Positions 38,981 to 47,138 of a stretch of DNA of 64,000 bases are shown here, piece after piece; the stretch's first letter is position 1; each line of letters starts with the position of its first letter. Location of the stretch: assembly GCA_964396715.1 (NCBI GenBank), contig CAYNFQ010000001.1:62001-126000 (forward strand), read 5' to 3'. The notes under the pieces are model-generated. The model did not search any database and was not told the DNA's origin. It saw only the letters and a program-made list of their open reading frames with translations. The stretch comes from CAYNFQ01 sp964396715 (GTDB lineage: Bacteria; Patescibacteriota; Microgenomatia; Daviesbacterales; UBA10151). Position numbers and translations under genes: made by a program.

Positions 38981-40237
38981 ATGGCCATTTCATTAAATAA
39001 AAATTTAATTATAGTGGGAATTGGCAGGGTTGGATTGCCTTTGGCATTGGTATTTGCAAAAGAAGGCTTTAATGTTACAGGGATTGATGTATCTTTGGAA
39101 AGGCTTGAGGCAATAAATAAGGGCAACCTCCCCTTTCTGGAAGAAGGCGCATCGCCCCTTTTAAAAAAATATATAAATAAAGGTTTTGTCGCTATGCATG
39201 AGGAAAAACTGCCGGAAATTCTTCCGACTGCCAATGCAATTATCCTGACACTGGGTACTCCTATGAGTGATAATTTTATTCCGGATGTCGGGCAAATAAC
39301 AGGATTTTTAAATAAATTTTCAAAATACTTAAAAAAAGGCCAGATATTAATTTTAAGAAGCACGGTTACTCCTGGTACAACAGAATACTTGGGAAGATTT
39401 TTAAAAGAAAAATACGGATGGATTGTTGGTAAAGATATGTATCTTGCATACTGTCCGGAGCGGATTGCAGAAGGGAAGGCTATTGAGGAATTATATCAAA
39501 TCCCCCAAATTATCGGAACAATTGATGATAAAAGTGGAAAAGTTGCAGCTCAAATTTTTTCAAAATTAACTAAAAAAATGCTTTATACAGATGCCAGGTC
39601 TGCGGAGCTTGCCAAGCTATATTGCAATATGTACAGATATATTGATTTCGCAGTCGGTAATGAATTTATGCTGATTGCCGACTCCCATGAGAGGGATATA
39701 TATGAAATCCTCCGGCTGGTTAATGACGGATATAAAAGGGGAGGGTTAAAGGGGCCGGGCCTTACAGCAGGCCCATGTCTGGTTAAGGATGGTTTTTTTC
39801 TCTTGGATAAAAGCCCTTATTTGGATTTAGTGGCAGCGGCCTGGAGATTAAATGAAAACATCCCCGGATTTTTACTCCGGAAGATACATCAGATGAGTGG
39901 TAACCTGGGAGGTAAAAAGGTTGCATTACTGGGTCTTACATTTAAGAAAAATATTGATGACTTAAGGTATTCTTTATCATTAAAACTGCAAAATTATTTG
40001 CTGACTGAGGGCGCCAGAGTTTTTTCCCACGACCCGTATGTTGAGTCGCAAGCACTTGAAGATTGCTTAACAGGGGCAGATTTGGTTGTTGTTGCCACAA
40101 ACCATAGCGCATTTTCCCAAATCAGCATAAAGAACTTAAAAAGGGTAGTAAATAAGAATTGCCTGGTTTGCGATATCTGGAATATATTCGGCACAGGTAA
40201 AATAGTTTTCCGTCTTAGTGATATACATGAAAAATAA
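38981..40237 (+). CDS. UDP-glucose/GDP-mannose-dehydrogenase family nucleotide-sugar dehydrogenase
   Basis: A 418-residue NAD-dependent enzyme that oxidises the sugar C6 to a uronic acid. The Rossmann motif is VGIGRVGLPLA (12-22). The middle has AYCPERIAEGKA (157-168) and AELAKLYCNMYR. The catalytic cysteine is C266 in LTAGPCLVKD, and the C-terminal domain has GLTFKKNIDDLRYSLS. The CPERIAEG form suggests a UDP-ManNAc dehydrogenase (WecC-like) or related enzyme over UDP-glucose dehydrogenase, but the substrate is not certain. It is first in a plus-strand operon with an 11-base overlap into the next gene. Confidence 0.85.
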   Translation: MAISLNKNLIIVGIGRVGLPLALVFAKEGFNVTGIDVSLERLEAINKGNLPFLEEGASPLLKKYINKGFVAMHEEKLPEILPTANAIILTLGTPMSDNFIPDVGQITGFLNKFSKYLKKGQILILRSTVTPGTTEYLGRFLKEKYGWIVGKDMYLAYCPERIAEGKAIEELYQIPQIIGTIDDKSGKVAAQIFSKLTKKMLYTDARSAELAKLYCNMYRYIDFAVGNEFMLIADSHERDIYEILRLVNDGYKRGGLKGPGLTAGPCLVKDGFFLLDKSPYLDLVAAAWRLNENIPGFLLRKIHQMSGNLGGKKVALLGLTFKKNIDDLRYSLSLKLQNYLLTEGARVFSHDPYVESQALEDCLTGADLVVVATNHSAFSQISIKNLKRVVNKNCLVCDIWNIFGTGKIVFRLSDIHEK

Positions 40238-41201
40238 TATACGCATTCTAGTGACCGGAGGAGCTGGTTTTATCGGCAGCGAAGTCGTGAACCAGCTTTT
40301 AGAAAAGGGCTACTTTGTCCGGGTTGCGGATGATTTATCCAAAAAGGAAGCAAATCCGCCAGCTGGCGGATCGGGTGATTGTGAGTTTTTAAGAGTTGAT
40401 TTAACAGATAAAAAGAAGGCATTAAAGGCGATGGAAGGTATGGATTATTGTATACACCTGGCAGCCAAAATCGGCGGGATAGGCTATTTCCACAAATACC
40501 CCGCAACAATCCTATCTGAAAATAATAAAATGTATTCCTCGATTTTTGAGGCGGCAGTTTTTAAAAAAATCAAAAGAATAATTTACCTTTCCTCATCCAT
40601 GGTGTTTGAGTCAACTAATACTTTTCCCTCCAAAGAGCAAGATATAGTTAGAATTCCGCCTCCTGTCTCTGCCTACGGATTTTCTAAACTGGTGGGAGAG
40701 TGGTATTGCCGGGCTTTTTATGATGAGTACAATCTTGCTTATACAATCATCAGGCCATTTAATGCTTATGGAATAAATGAATCACCTGGAGAAGAAGTAG
40801 GATATGCACATGTTATTCCGGATTTAATAAAAAAAATATTAGCAGGGCAGTACCCTCTGCAACTTTTGGGAGATGGGAATCAGACAAGATGCTTTACCCA
40901 TGTTTCCGATATAGCAAAGGGGATAATTTTAGCAATGGAATCAAAAAAGGGGGTAAATGAGGATTTTAATATAGGTTCTGAAAAAGAGTTGAAAATGATT
41001 GATCTTGCCAAATTGCTTTGGAAACTGTGTCGAATGGATAAACCTTTTAAAGTCAAATTTGTCCCGGGATTTAAGTATGATATTAGAAAAAGAGTACCAT
41101 CAAGCAAAAAAGCAAAGAAGATTTTAGGTTGGAAGGAATATAAAAAGCTATCTGGGGAGTTGCCAAAAGTTATTGAGTGGATTAAAATGCAGCATAAGTA
41201 A
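40227..41201 (+). CDS. Extended SDR, nucleotide-sugar epimerase/dehydratase
   Basis: A 324-residue extended SDR. Rossmann motif TGGAGFIG (10-17), LAAKIGGIGYF (79-89) and catalytic Y150-xxx-K154 (SAYGFSK). It resembles the GME-like protein at 34872 in the AAxxGGxGx region, but the GME cysteine is missing: the strand reads SSSMVFES, so 3,5-epimerisation by the GME route is unlikely. An 18-bp palindrome encodes part of residues about 43-49 (NPPAGGS). I use the ATG at 40227 over a GTG at 40218. It probably acts on the same sugar nucleotide as the upstream dehydrogenase. Confidence 0.8.
   Translation: MKNNIRILVTGGAGFIGSEVVNQLLEKGYFVRVADDLSKKEANPPAGGSGDCEFLRVDLTDKKKALKAMEGMDYCIHLAAKIGGIGYFHKYPATILSENNKMYSSIFEAAVFKKIKRIIYLSSSMVFESTNTFPSKEQDIVRIPPPVSAYGFSKLVGEWYCRAFYDEYNLAYTIIRPFNAYGINESPGEEVGYAHVIPDLIKKILAGQYPLQLLGDGNQTRCFTHVSDIAKGIILAMESKKGVNEDFNIGSEKELKMIDLAKLLWKLCRMDKPFKVKFVPGFKYDIRKRVPSSKKAKKILGWKEYKKLSGELPKVIEWIKMQHK
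40354..40371. repeat. Perfect 18-bp palindrome inside an SDR gene
   Basis: ATCCGCCAGCTGGCGGAT is its own reverse complement and is far more GC-rich than the DNA around it. It is in frame and encodes a short Pro/Ala/Gly loop. I find no second copy in the window. Confidence 0.85.
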
Positions 41202-41203
41202 AT

Positions 41204-41698
41204 ATGAGTAAACTAATTACCAGAATAACTTTATTTGTGGTAATCCTTTTCATGCTTGGGGGGTTAGTTTTGGCAGACAGTACTGCAGACTTAAGTTTGC
41301 CAAATACAAAAATAAATCCGGGCTCTTTTTACTATCCTGTCAAAAGATTATGGGAAAAAGCACAGGCGAAATTACAATTTAGTAAACAGGCAAAAATCAA
41401 TTTTTATCAGGCACAACTAAAAGCGAGACTGGCAGAGCTAAATTATGTTATAGAGAAAAAGCTTTTATCCGAGGTTCAGACTTCAAGTGAGAGGTTTGCT
41501 TATCAGGCGGGAATTTTGACAGAGGAGTTAATCAAGCAAAATAATTCTACTGATAAAGAAAATTTAATCAAAGAATTTGAACAATTTAGTCCATTTTTGG
41601 ATAAGCTGAGGGATGTATATCCTGCAAATTCCAGTTTTTGGATGTTAATTCAACATGATATAAACAGCTTAAAAATATTATCAGAACGTCTAAAGTAA
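41204..41698 (+). CDS. Small exported protein, DUF5667-like
   Basis: A 164-residue protein with an N-terminal signal peptide or anchor (about 1-24, ending LVLADS). The mature start has KINPGSFYYPVKRLWEKAQ (36-54), the hallmark of the DUF5667 family common in Patescibacteria and other bacteria with exported helical proteins. The rest is predicted helical with many charged residues and no cysteine. It starts 2 bases after the SDR stop. Its presence inside a sugar-nucleotide operon is odd; the function is unknown. Confidence 0.65.
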   Translation: MSKLITRITLFVVILFMLGGLVLADSTADLSLPNTKINPGSFYYPVKRLWEKAQAKLQFSKQAKINFYQAQLKARLAELNYVIEKKLLSEVQTSSERFAYQAGILTEELIKQNNSTDKENLIKEFEQFSPFLDKLRDVYPANSSFWMLIQHDINSLKILSERLK

Positions 41699-41719
41699 AG
41701 AGGATAGAATTCATATACA

Positions 41720-42958
41720 GTGAACAAAAATGAAGTATTTAAATTGGAAGTTTGCCGCGCTTGCGGGAGCCATGACTTATTGACATTTCTGCAGTTGGGG
41801 CCTACTCCTGTACCAAACGGATTTTTAAAATCAGACCACCGGCATAAAGCTGAGAAGTTTTATCCACTGGATGTCTGTTTTTGCAAAAACTGCGGATTGG
41901 TGCAGTTGGCCCATGTGGTTTCCCCTAAAGTAATGTTTAAAAATTATGTCTACATTCCTTCCACCTCTGAAACCATGCGCACTCATTTTGCATCATTAGC
42001 GCAACAGGCAATTAAGAAAGCAGGCGCTAAGGAAGAAGATCTGGTTTTGGATATTGGTTCAAATGATGGCACGCTTCTTTCCTCATTCAAAAAACAAAAA
42101 ATGAAGGTATTAGGAGTAGATCCGGCAGAAAATCTTGCCAAAAAGGCTAACAAAGAAGGGATCAACACAATATGTGCCCTTTTTACAAAAAGCTTAGCAA
42201 AAAAAATCAGGAAAGATATGGGGAGAATAAAAATTATTACGGCAACTAATGTGGTTGCCCATGTCCACAATCTGGATGATTTTTTGGAAGGGATAAAAAC
42301 TTTACTGTCTGATGATGGTTTGTTTATTGCAGAGTTTCCATATCTTCTGGATTTAATTGAAAAAGTAGAATTTGATACCATATATCAGGAACATCTTTCA
42401 TATTTCTCAATTACACCGTTTGATAAATTGATAAAAAGCCACGACTTAAACTTAATAGATGTTGAGAGGCTTCCTGTTCATGGCGGTTCTGTCAGGGTAT
42501 TTGTCAGCAAAAAGGGGACAACCGGTTTGAAGGTAAAACAACTGTTGCAGTTGGAACAAAAGAAAAAACTTTTAAGTCCTGAGACCTATTTAAGATTTAG
42601 AAGAAAAGTAGATAAGATAAGGCATGAGTTAGTCCAGCAGCTTTGGGACTTGCGCCTTCAGGGCAAAAGCATTGTCGGGTATGGTGCTTCGGCAAAGGGA
42701 AATGTGATGTTAAACTACTGCAGGATTGGACCTGAAACCCTTGATTATATCGTAGATTCAATTCCCTACAAACAGGGAAAGTTTACCCCGGGAATGCATA
42801 TTCCAATATTCCCGGAGTCAAAGCTTTTGGAAGATCAGCCCGATTATACACTGCTTTTGGCTTGGAACTTTGCTCAAGAGATAATAAAAAAACAGGCACA
42901 GTATCGAAAAAGGGGAGGCAAATTTATTTTGGCTATCCCTAAGCTGACAATTGTTTAG
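41720..42958 (+). CDS. SAM-dependent sugar C-methyltransferase
   Basis: A 412-residue three-domain protein. There is an N-terminal zinc-binding domain with C12-x2-C15 and C55-x2-C58, then a SAM-binding domain with DIGSNDGT (111-118) and TATNVVAHVHNL. A C-terminal domain follows with YQEHLSYFS, LPVHGGSVRV and the KSIVGYGASAKGN block. This is the Methyltransf_13/11/14 layout of NDP-hexose C-methyltransferases such as NovU/TylC3-type enzymes, which make branched deoxysugars. The start is GTG at 41720, with AGAGGA upstream. The end overlaps the convergent SDR by 20 bases. Confidence 0.85.
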   Translation: MNKNEVFKLEVCRACGSHDLLTFLQLGPTPVPNGFLKSDHRHKAEKFYPLDVCFCKNCGLVQLAHVVSPKVMFKNYVYIPSTSETMRTHFASLAQQAIKKAGAKEEDLVLDIGSNDGTLLSSFKKQKMKVLGVDPAENLAKKANKEGINTICALFTKSLAKKIRKDMGRIKIITATNVVAHVHNLDDFLEGIKTLLSDDGLFIAEFPYLLDLIEKVEFDTIYQEHLSYFSITPFDKLIKSHDLNLIDVERLPVHGGSVRVFVSKKGTTGLKVKQLLQLEQKKKLLSPETYLRFRRKVDKIRHELVQQLWDLRLQGKSIVGYGASAKGNVMLNYCRIGPETLDYIVDSIPYKQGKFTPGMHIPIFPESKLLEDQPDYTLLLAWNFAQEIIKKQAQYRKRGGKFILAIPKLTIV

Positions 42959-43838
42959 CCAAATCCTCTATTATCTCTTCCCATTGCATAAACTTTAATC
43001 CAAGTAATTTTTCAGTTCTCTCTACATTTAACCCACCATATTTTGGATACCTGGACGGGTTGTCTTTTAAGAACGGCTCAATACTGACAGGTTTAACGGC
43101 ATTTTTTTTGCCTCTTACCTTTTCTATCAGAAGATTAGCTAATTTATATGGGGTGAAAACATTAGTGCTTGACGCGTGAAATACTCCTGTCAACTTATCT
43201 TTCAAAAGAATCTTTAAAGTTTTAGTTACTTCATTTATATATGTTAAAGTCAGGTATTGATCATCAAACATAGGATAAAGCTGATTTGTATCATAAAGCC
43301 GAAGGATTTTTCTTACGTAGTCCAGCTTCTGGTTATATTTTGCTCTTGAGGGATTGGCAATCCGCAATATCGCAGCATTTTTTAAATTTTTGGACACAAG
43401 AATCTCCGCTTCCCTTTTAGTCCAGCCATACCATGATAAAAGTTTTTCATCTTGTTCGGGTGGATGATCTTCCGCATAAGGCCCTGGATTATCCTTGCTG
43501 CCGGAAAAAACAACATCGGTAGAAATATAAATAAAATACGGTTGGTAATCGACAGCTTTAATTAAATTAGCTATTCCCTCTACGTTAACAGTCCAGCAAG
43601 GCGCATTTTTATTTTCCCGCTCCTCTTCAGCAGCCGATACATCAGTGAAGGCGGCAAAATGTATGACCGCTTCAGGTTTATATACTTTAAAAAAATTTTC
43701 AACTGATTTTTGATCAGTTATATCTAATTCATTTTTGTTAGGAGATAGAATGGTGTTGGTTGTTTTTGAGTCCGGCAGATAATTCTCAACAAAATGAGAA
43801 CCAACCAAGCCATTGGCGCCGGTGACAAGTATTTTCAT
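42939..43838 (-). CDS. RmlD-like SDR (dTDP-4-dehydrorhamnose reductase family)
   Basis: A 299-residue SDR. TGANGLVGSHF (6-16), HFAAFTDVSAAEE (60-72), ISTDVVFSGS (105-114) and catalytic Y137-xxx-K141 (YGWTK) follow RmlD/StrL order. The family reduces 4-keto sugar nucleotides, the step after dehydration and C-methylation, so it fits the convergent C-methyltransferase. It overlaps that gene by 20 bases at the 3' end and the minus-strand GT2 upstream by 4 bases. Confidence 0.8.
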   Translation of the reverse strand: MKILVTGANGLVGSHFVENYLPDSKTTNTILSPNKNELDITDQKSVENFFKVYKPEAVIHFAAFTDVSAAEEERENKNAPCWTVNVEGIANLIKAVDYQPYFIYISTDVVFSGSKDNPGPYAEDHPPEQDEKLLSWYGWTKREAEILVSKNLKNAAILRIANPSRAKYNQKLDYVRKILRLYDTNQLYPMFDDQYLTLTYINEVTKTLKILLKDKLTGVFHASSTNVFTPYKLANLLIEKVRGKKNAVKPVSIEPFLKDNPSRYPKYGGLNVERTEKLLGLKFMQWEEIIEDLAKQLSA

Positions 43839-44569
43839 GGAAAAAGATCTGTCTTAATTCCTAATCTGGCTAAAATAAAAAGCCCCAGCACTTTGAATGT
43901 ACCCAGTGAATATTTGATGCTGTTTTTTAAACTGGCCCCCCTTTTTTTGCCTGTATAACTGGTTTCCACCGGCACTTGAGCTATTTTGATTCTATGATAA
44001 ACTGCCTGGGTAATTAGTTCAAAGCTAAACAGATAATTATTTGAGTTAGCCTTATAATTTATCTTTTCCAGCATTTTTTTAGTATATACTCTGAATCCCT
44101 GATGAAAATCATCCAAGGCTACACCCAGTACCATTTTATCAATCAGATTTAAAAGTCTGATGGGAATCCATTTCCAAAAATACATACCGGATTTTAAAGG
44201 ATGGGTTTTTGAGGTAAATCTGTTTCCCAAAACAAACTGTGCACCCGCGTTTATTTTTTTCAAAGCATCAACTATTGCGGTTGGTTTATATTCTCCGTCA
44301 GGATGAATATCCACAATTATGTCTGCCCCATCCTCAAGTGCCAAATTTAAAGCTCTTTTCATGTTGCCACCATAGCCTAGATTTATCGGATTTCGAAAAG
44401 AGGTAATTCCCAATTTTTTTGCTAGATCAAAAGTATTGTCTTTGGATGCATCATCAACTAAGATTATCTGGTTGACTGAATTTTTGGGGAAATCATAATA
44501 AAATTTCGCTAAAGTTTTAGAGGCATTATACGCCAAAAAAATAGCTGTAACTCTTGACCCTTTTTTCAT
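43835..44569 (-). CDS. GT2, polyprenyl-phosphate glycosyltransferase-like
   Basis: A 244-residue GT-A enzyme. VTAIFLAYNASKTL (7-20), ILVDDASKDNT, NLGYGGNMKRA (the NKGKG-like loop), metal site D87-IHP-D91 (DIHPDGEY), GNRF and DFHQGFRVY. It resembles UDP-glucose:polyprenyl-phosphate glucosyltransferases and related GT2 enzymes. I choose the ATG at 44569; a TTG at 44614 would run 45 bases into the divergent gene. It overlaps the SDR by 4 bases. Confidence 0.82.
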   Translation of the reverse strand: MKKGSRVTAIFLAYNASKTLAKFYYDFPKNSVNQIILVDDASKDNTFDLAKKLGITSFRNPINLGYGGNMKRALNLALEDGADIIVDIHPDGEYKPTAIVDALKKINAGAQFVLGNRFTSKTHPLKSGMYFWKWIPIRLLNLIDKMVLGVALDDFHQGFRVYTKKMLEKINYKANSNNYLFSFELITQAVYHRIKIAQVPVETSYTGKKRGASLKNSIKYSLGTFKVLGLFILARLGIKTDLFP

Positions 44570-46213
44570 ATGAAGATATTTGCAAACAGTAACACTAAAC
44601 CAAAAATTTGGCAAGCGAAGACCTTCTTTATATTTACGGTTTTCATATGCATTGCATTAAACTTTTTGTTTCTGCAGCCGGTTTTAAAAAACGGGTTGAC
44701 AGGAGATGATTGGAATCTCCTTTTTAACTATAAAACTTTCGACCCCAAACCTTTAAATAGGATTTCAGATGCATGGGTGATAATGGGACCTTATACAACA
44801 ATCCAATTTTATTATATTGGCATTTTAGAAAATTTATTTGGCTTAAATTATCAACTTTACCAAATAATCAATATCGGATTTAAAATTTTTGCATCCGTAA
44901 CTCTGTATCTCTTGATCTCAAAAATTTTTAAGGATTATTTGCTGGCATCTATTAGCGCAGTGGTGTTTTCCATGATTCATTCATCAGCAGGAGCATTGCA
45001 ATATGTTGTTAAAGGTTCAGAATATCTGGCAATCTGTTTTATGAATTTATTTTTTCTTTATTACTATGATTCTATTACTAAAAATTCATTAAGGCTTACT
45101 TTTTTTTCTTCAGTGATTTTATTCACAGCATTTATGTTGTCTCCAATTAGACTATACCCTTTATTTGTTTTAATAATTTTGATTGAATTATACTTGCTTA
45201 TAAAAAAAATAGCATTATTATCTAAATCCCTATTGAGATTGACGATCTTTTATTTACCCGTATTTTTTTTGGCTTTGATAAGCAGAAATATTGCTTCTGG
45301 GTATCTTGGTGAAACTATAAGTTTTCTTAAAGACATTACAAATTACAATTGGTATTATTTGCTTTTACCTTTTAAGGCTTTAGGATATACTTTATTTGGA
45401 AATGACCAGTTAGGTTTTTTACATATTCCACCCTATATGGTGGGTCTACTAATTTTTCTTATTTCAGCAGTTTTTTTTATAATTTGGATTAAAAACGGAC
45501 TAAACAAGAATTTTCTTCTTTTTTTCGGACCTTTCTTTGCATTTTTATTTTTAATCGCCACATGGATGATTTTGGGTAGATCTTTTAATGTTATTGCATC
45601 ACTTCATTGGTACTTGATTATTCCTTCATTGGGAATTAGCGTTTTCATCGCATCAATAATAACCTTATTGCTAAAAATAGGCGTTCATACAAAAAAACTT
45701 GGCTATTTGATTGTAGCTTTTCTAATATTTATAGCAACAGCCTTGATAAGCTATTATGAAATAGATAAGCACTATAATTATTTATTATCCATAGGGACAA
45801 GATCAGAGGATCAAATCTATATGCAAAATCAAATACTAAACTCTATCAATAATCAAAATCAACTTAACTTAATAGTTTTTTTTGATCTTTCAAAAGACAC
45901 AAAGAATAACCAATTTTATGAAGTAAGCTTAAACACAGGACATTTTGCACATTGGATTGATTATTTCAAAAGCCCTAAATTTTTAGGATGTATTACAGTA
46001 ATTACCAGCAAAGAAAAACTGATAGAATTCTATAGAGGGGGAGATAATGAATATTTCGAATCGGAAGGTCTTTGTGCCCAGACTCAATACAATGTTGGGA
46101 CAATAAAAATTGACTATGATATTAAAGATTTTCGGGCCTTCCTGCTGAATAATAAGAAGGTATTCAACATTACCGATCAAGTGCTAAAAGATTTAAGGTT
46201 AAAAAAATTATGA
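44570..46213 (+). CDS. DDW-family polytopic membrane protein, member 1
   Basis: A 547-residue GT-C-like protein. After one membrane helix there is a first-loop GLTGDDWNLLF with D46-D47-W48, then RISDAWVIMGPYTT, YYIGILENLFGLNY, SSAGALQYVVKGSEYL, LSPIRLYPLFVL and HWYLIIPSLGISVF. The outer C-terminal domain has FLGC and EGLC, a cysteine pair shared with the paralogs at 47139 and 49036. No named family is recognised. The paired acids in the first outer loop fit a GT-C active site. Its ATG directly abuts the start of the divergent GT2. Confidence 0.65.
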   Translation: MKIFANSNTKPKIWQAKTFFIFTVFICIALNFLFLQPVLKNGLTGDDWNLLFNYKTFDPKPLNRISDAWVIMGPYTTIQFYYIGILENLFGLNYQLYQIINIGFKIFASVTLYLLISKIFKDYLLASISAVVFSMIHSSAGALQYVVKGSEYLAICFMNLFFLYYYDSITKNSLRLTFFSSVILFTAFMLSPIRLYPLFVLIILIELYLLIKKIALLSKSLLRLTIFYLPVFFLALISRNIASGYLGETISFLKDITNYNWYYLLLPFKALGYTLFGNDQLGFLHIPPYMVGLLIFLISAVFFIIWIKNGLNKNFLLFFGPFFAFLFLIATWMILGRSFNVIASLHWYLIIPSLGISVFIASIITLLLKIGVHTKKLGYLIVAFLIFIATALISYYEIDKHYNYLLSIGTRSEDQIYMQNQILNSINNQNQLNLIVFFDLSKDTKNNQFYEVSLNTGHFAHWIDYFKSPKFLGCITVITSKEKLIEFYRGGDNEYFESEGLCAQTQYNVGTIKIDYDIKDFRAFLLNNKKVFNITDQVLKDLRLKKL

Positions 46214-46214
46214 A

Positions 46215-47093
46215 TTATTCTTTTTTAGCAATTATTACCCCAATGGGAGATTGATTAACCAAATACAAAAAAATCTGCCAGGGAATTGCCAAGAGCATCA
46301 ATGGCGAGATAACCACTAGGTAAATTAGTGAAATGTTTTTCTTGAAAAGGTCCTGCGGACTTAATCTTAAAAGCGCCATGATGCAGGATGCAAAGCCACC
46401 CAAACTATACTCTGGTGCAATAACACTTTGAAAGCTTACCAACTGAAGTTTATTTTTTTTGAGTATTTTCATAAGGCCTTCCAAGGTAAGATGAGTCAGA
46501 TGTCGAGGTGGATCTAGATGAAACCAGTATTTTGAAAATAATCTAGACTCCCAGCTGTTGAATCTAGGAAATTCTATCATGATAAAACCGCTACTTTTCA
46601 AAATTAAGCTTGCTTTTTTGATATAGGCTGTAGAATTTTGAGTATGTTCGAGGCTTTCCCAAAAAACTACAGCATCAAACTTTTGTTTTATGCGCCATTT
46701 TATAAAATCTCTTTTAATGACAGTAGGGTTTTTAATTGCTGCTTTGGGAACATCTAAATTAGTTATGCTATATTTATTGGTTAATGATTTGCTAAATTTT
46801 CCCTCTCCTGAACCTACATCCAAAATTTCTCCTGCTTGTAAATATTTTTCCAGCCATCTTTTCCGCCTTATCTGGAATAATTTATATAAGAATTTTTGGA
46901 TGAGCCCAAGTGGCCCGGGACTTTGCCAATATGTTTTATAGTAAAATTCAAGCATGTTTTTAGGTACAGGACGGGTAAATCCCAGCATGCAATTATTACA
47001 AGAAATAATATGAAATTTGGAGTTTAGGGTGGGTAAGTATTTAGTGTTATTTCCATAACAATTTGGGCATTTTAGTTTAATATCTGTCTTCAT
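46215..47093 (-). CDS. Class I SAM methyltransferase with N-terminal zinc ribbon
   Basis: A 292-residue protein. C9-x2-C12 and C32-x2-C35 form a zinc ribbon. The SAM motif LDVGSGEGKF is at 91-100, then FWESLEHTQN and GFIMIEFPRFNSWESRLF, with HLDPPRHLTH. This is the Methyltransf_23 pattern often found in glycan loci, where the enzyme caps or O-methylates a sugar, or modifies lipids. Two C-terminal hydrophobic stretches suggest membrane contact. It sits alone on the minus strand between two DDW-family genes, ending 1 base from the first. Confidence 0.78.
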   Translation of the reverse strand: MKTDIKLKCPNCYGNNTKYLPTLNSKFHIISCNNCMLGFTRPVPKNMLEFYYKTYWQSPGPLGLIQKFLYKLFQIRRKRWLEKYLQAGEILDVGSGEGKFSKSLTNKYSITNLDVPKAAIKNPTVIKRDFIKWRIKQKFDAVVFWESLEHTQNSTAYIKKASLILKSSGFIMIEFPRFNSWESRLFSKYWFHLDPPRHLTHLTLEGLMKILKKNKLQLVSFQSVIAPEYSLGGFASCIMALLRLSPQDLFKKNISLIYLVVISPLMLLAIPWQIFLYLVNQSPIGVIIAKKE

Positions 47094-47124
47094 CTTTTTG
47101 TATTTAAATTTGTTAATATTAAGG

Positions 47125-47130
47125 GATAAT
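47125..47130 (+). promoter_or_regulatory. -10-like box (GATAAT) 8 bases before a DDW-family start
   Basis: GATAAT matches five of six -10 bases and lies 8 bases before the ATG at 47139 in a 45-base divergent gap. The -35 is weak. It fits a leaderless transcript. Confidence 0.35.
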
Positions 47131-47138
47131 CATAAATT

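Noticed and set aside
44569..44614. TTG start for the minus-strand GT2
   Set aside because: It would run into the divergent DDW gene, and the conserved GT2 fold begins after the ATG at 44569.
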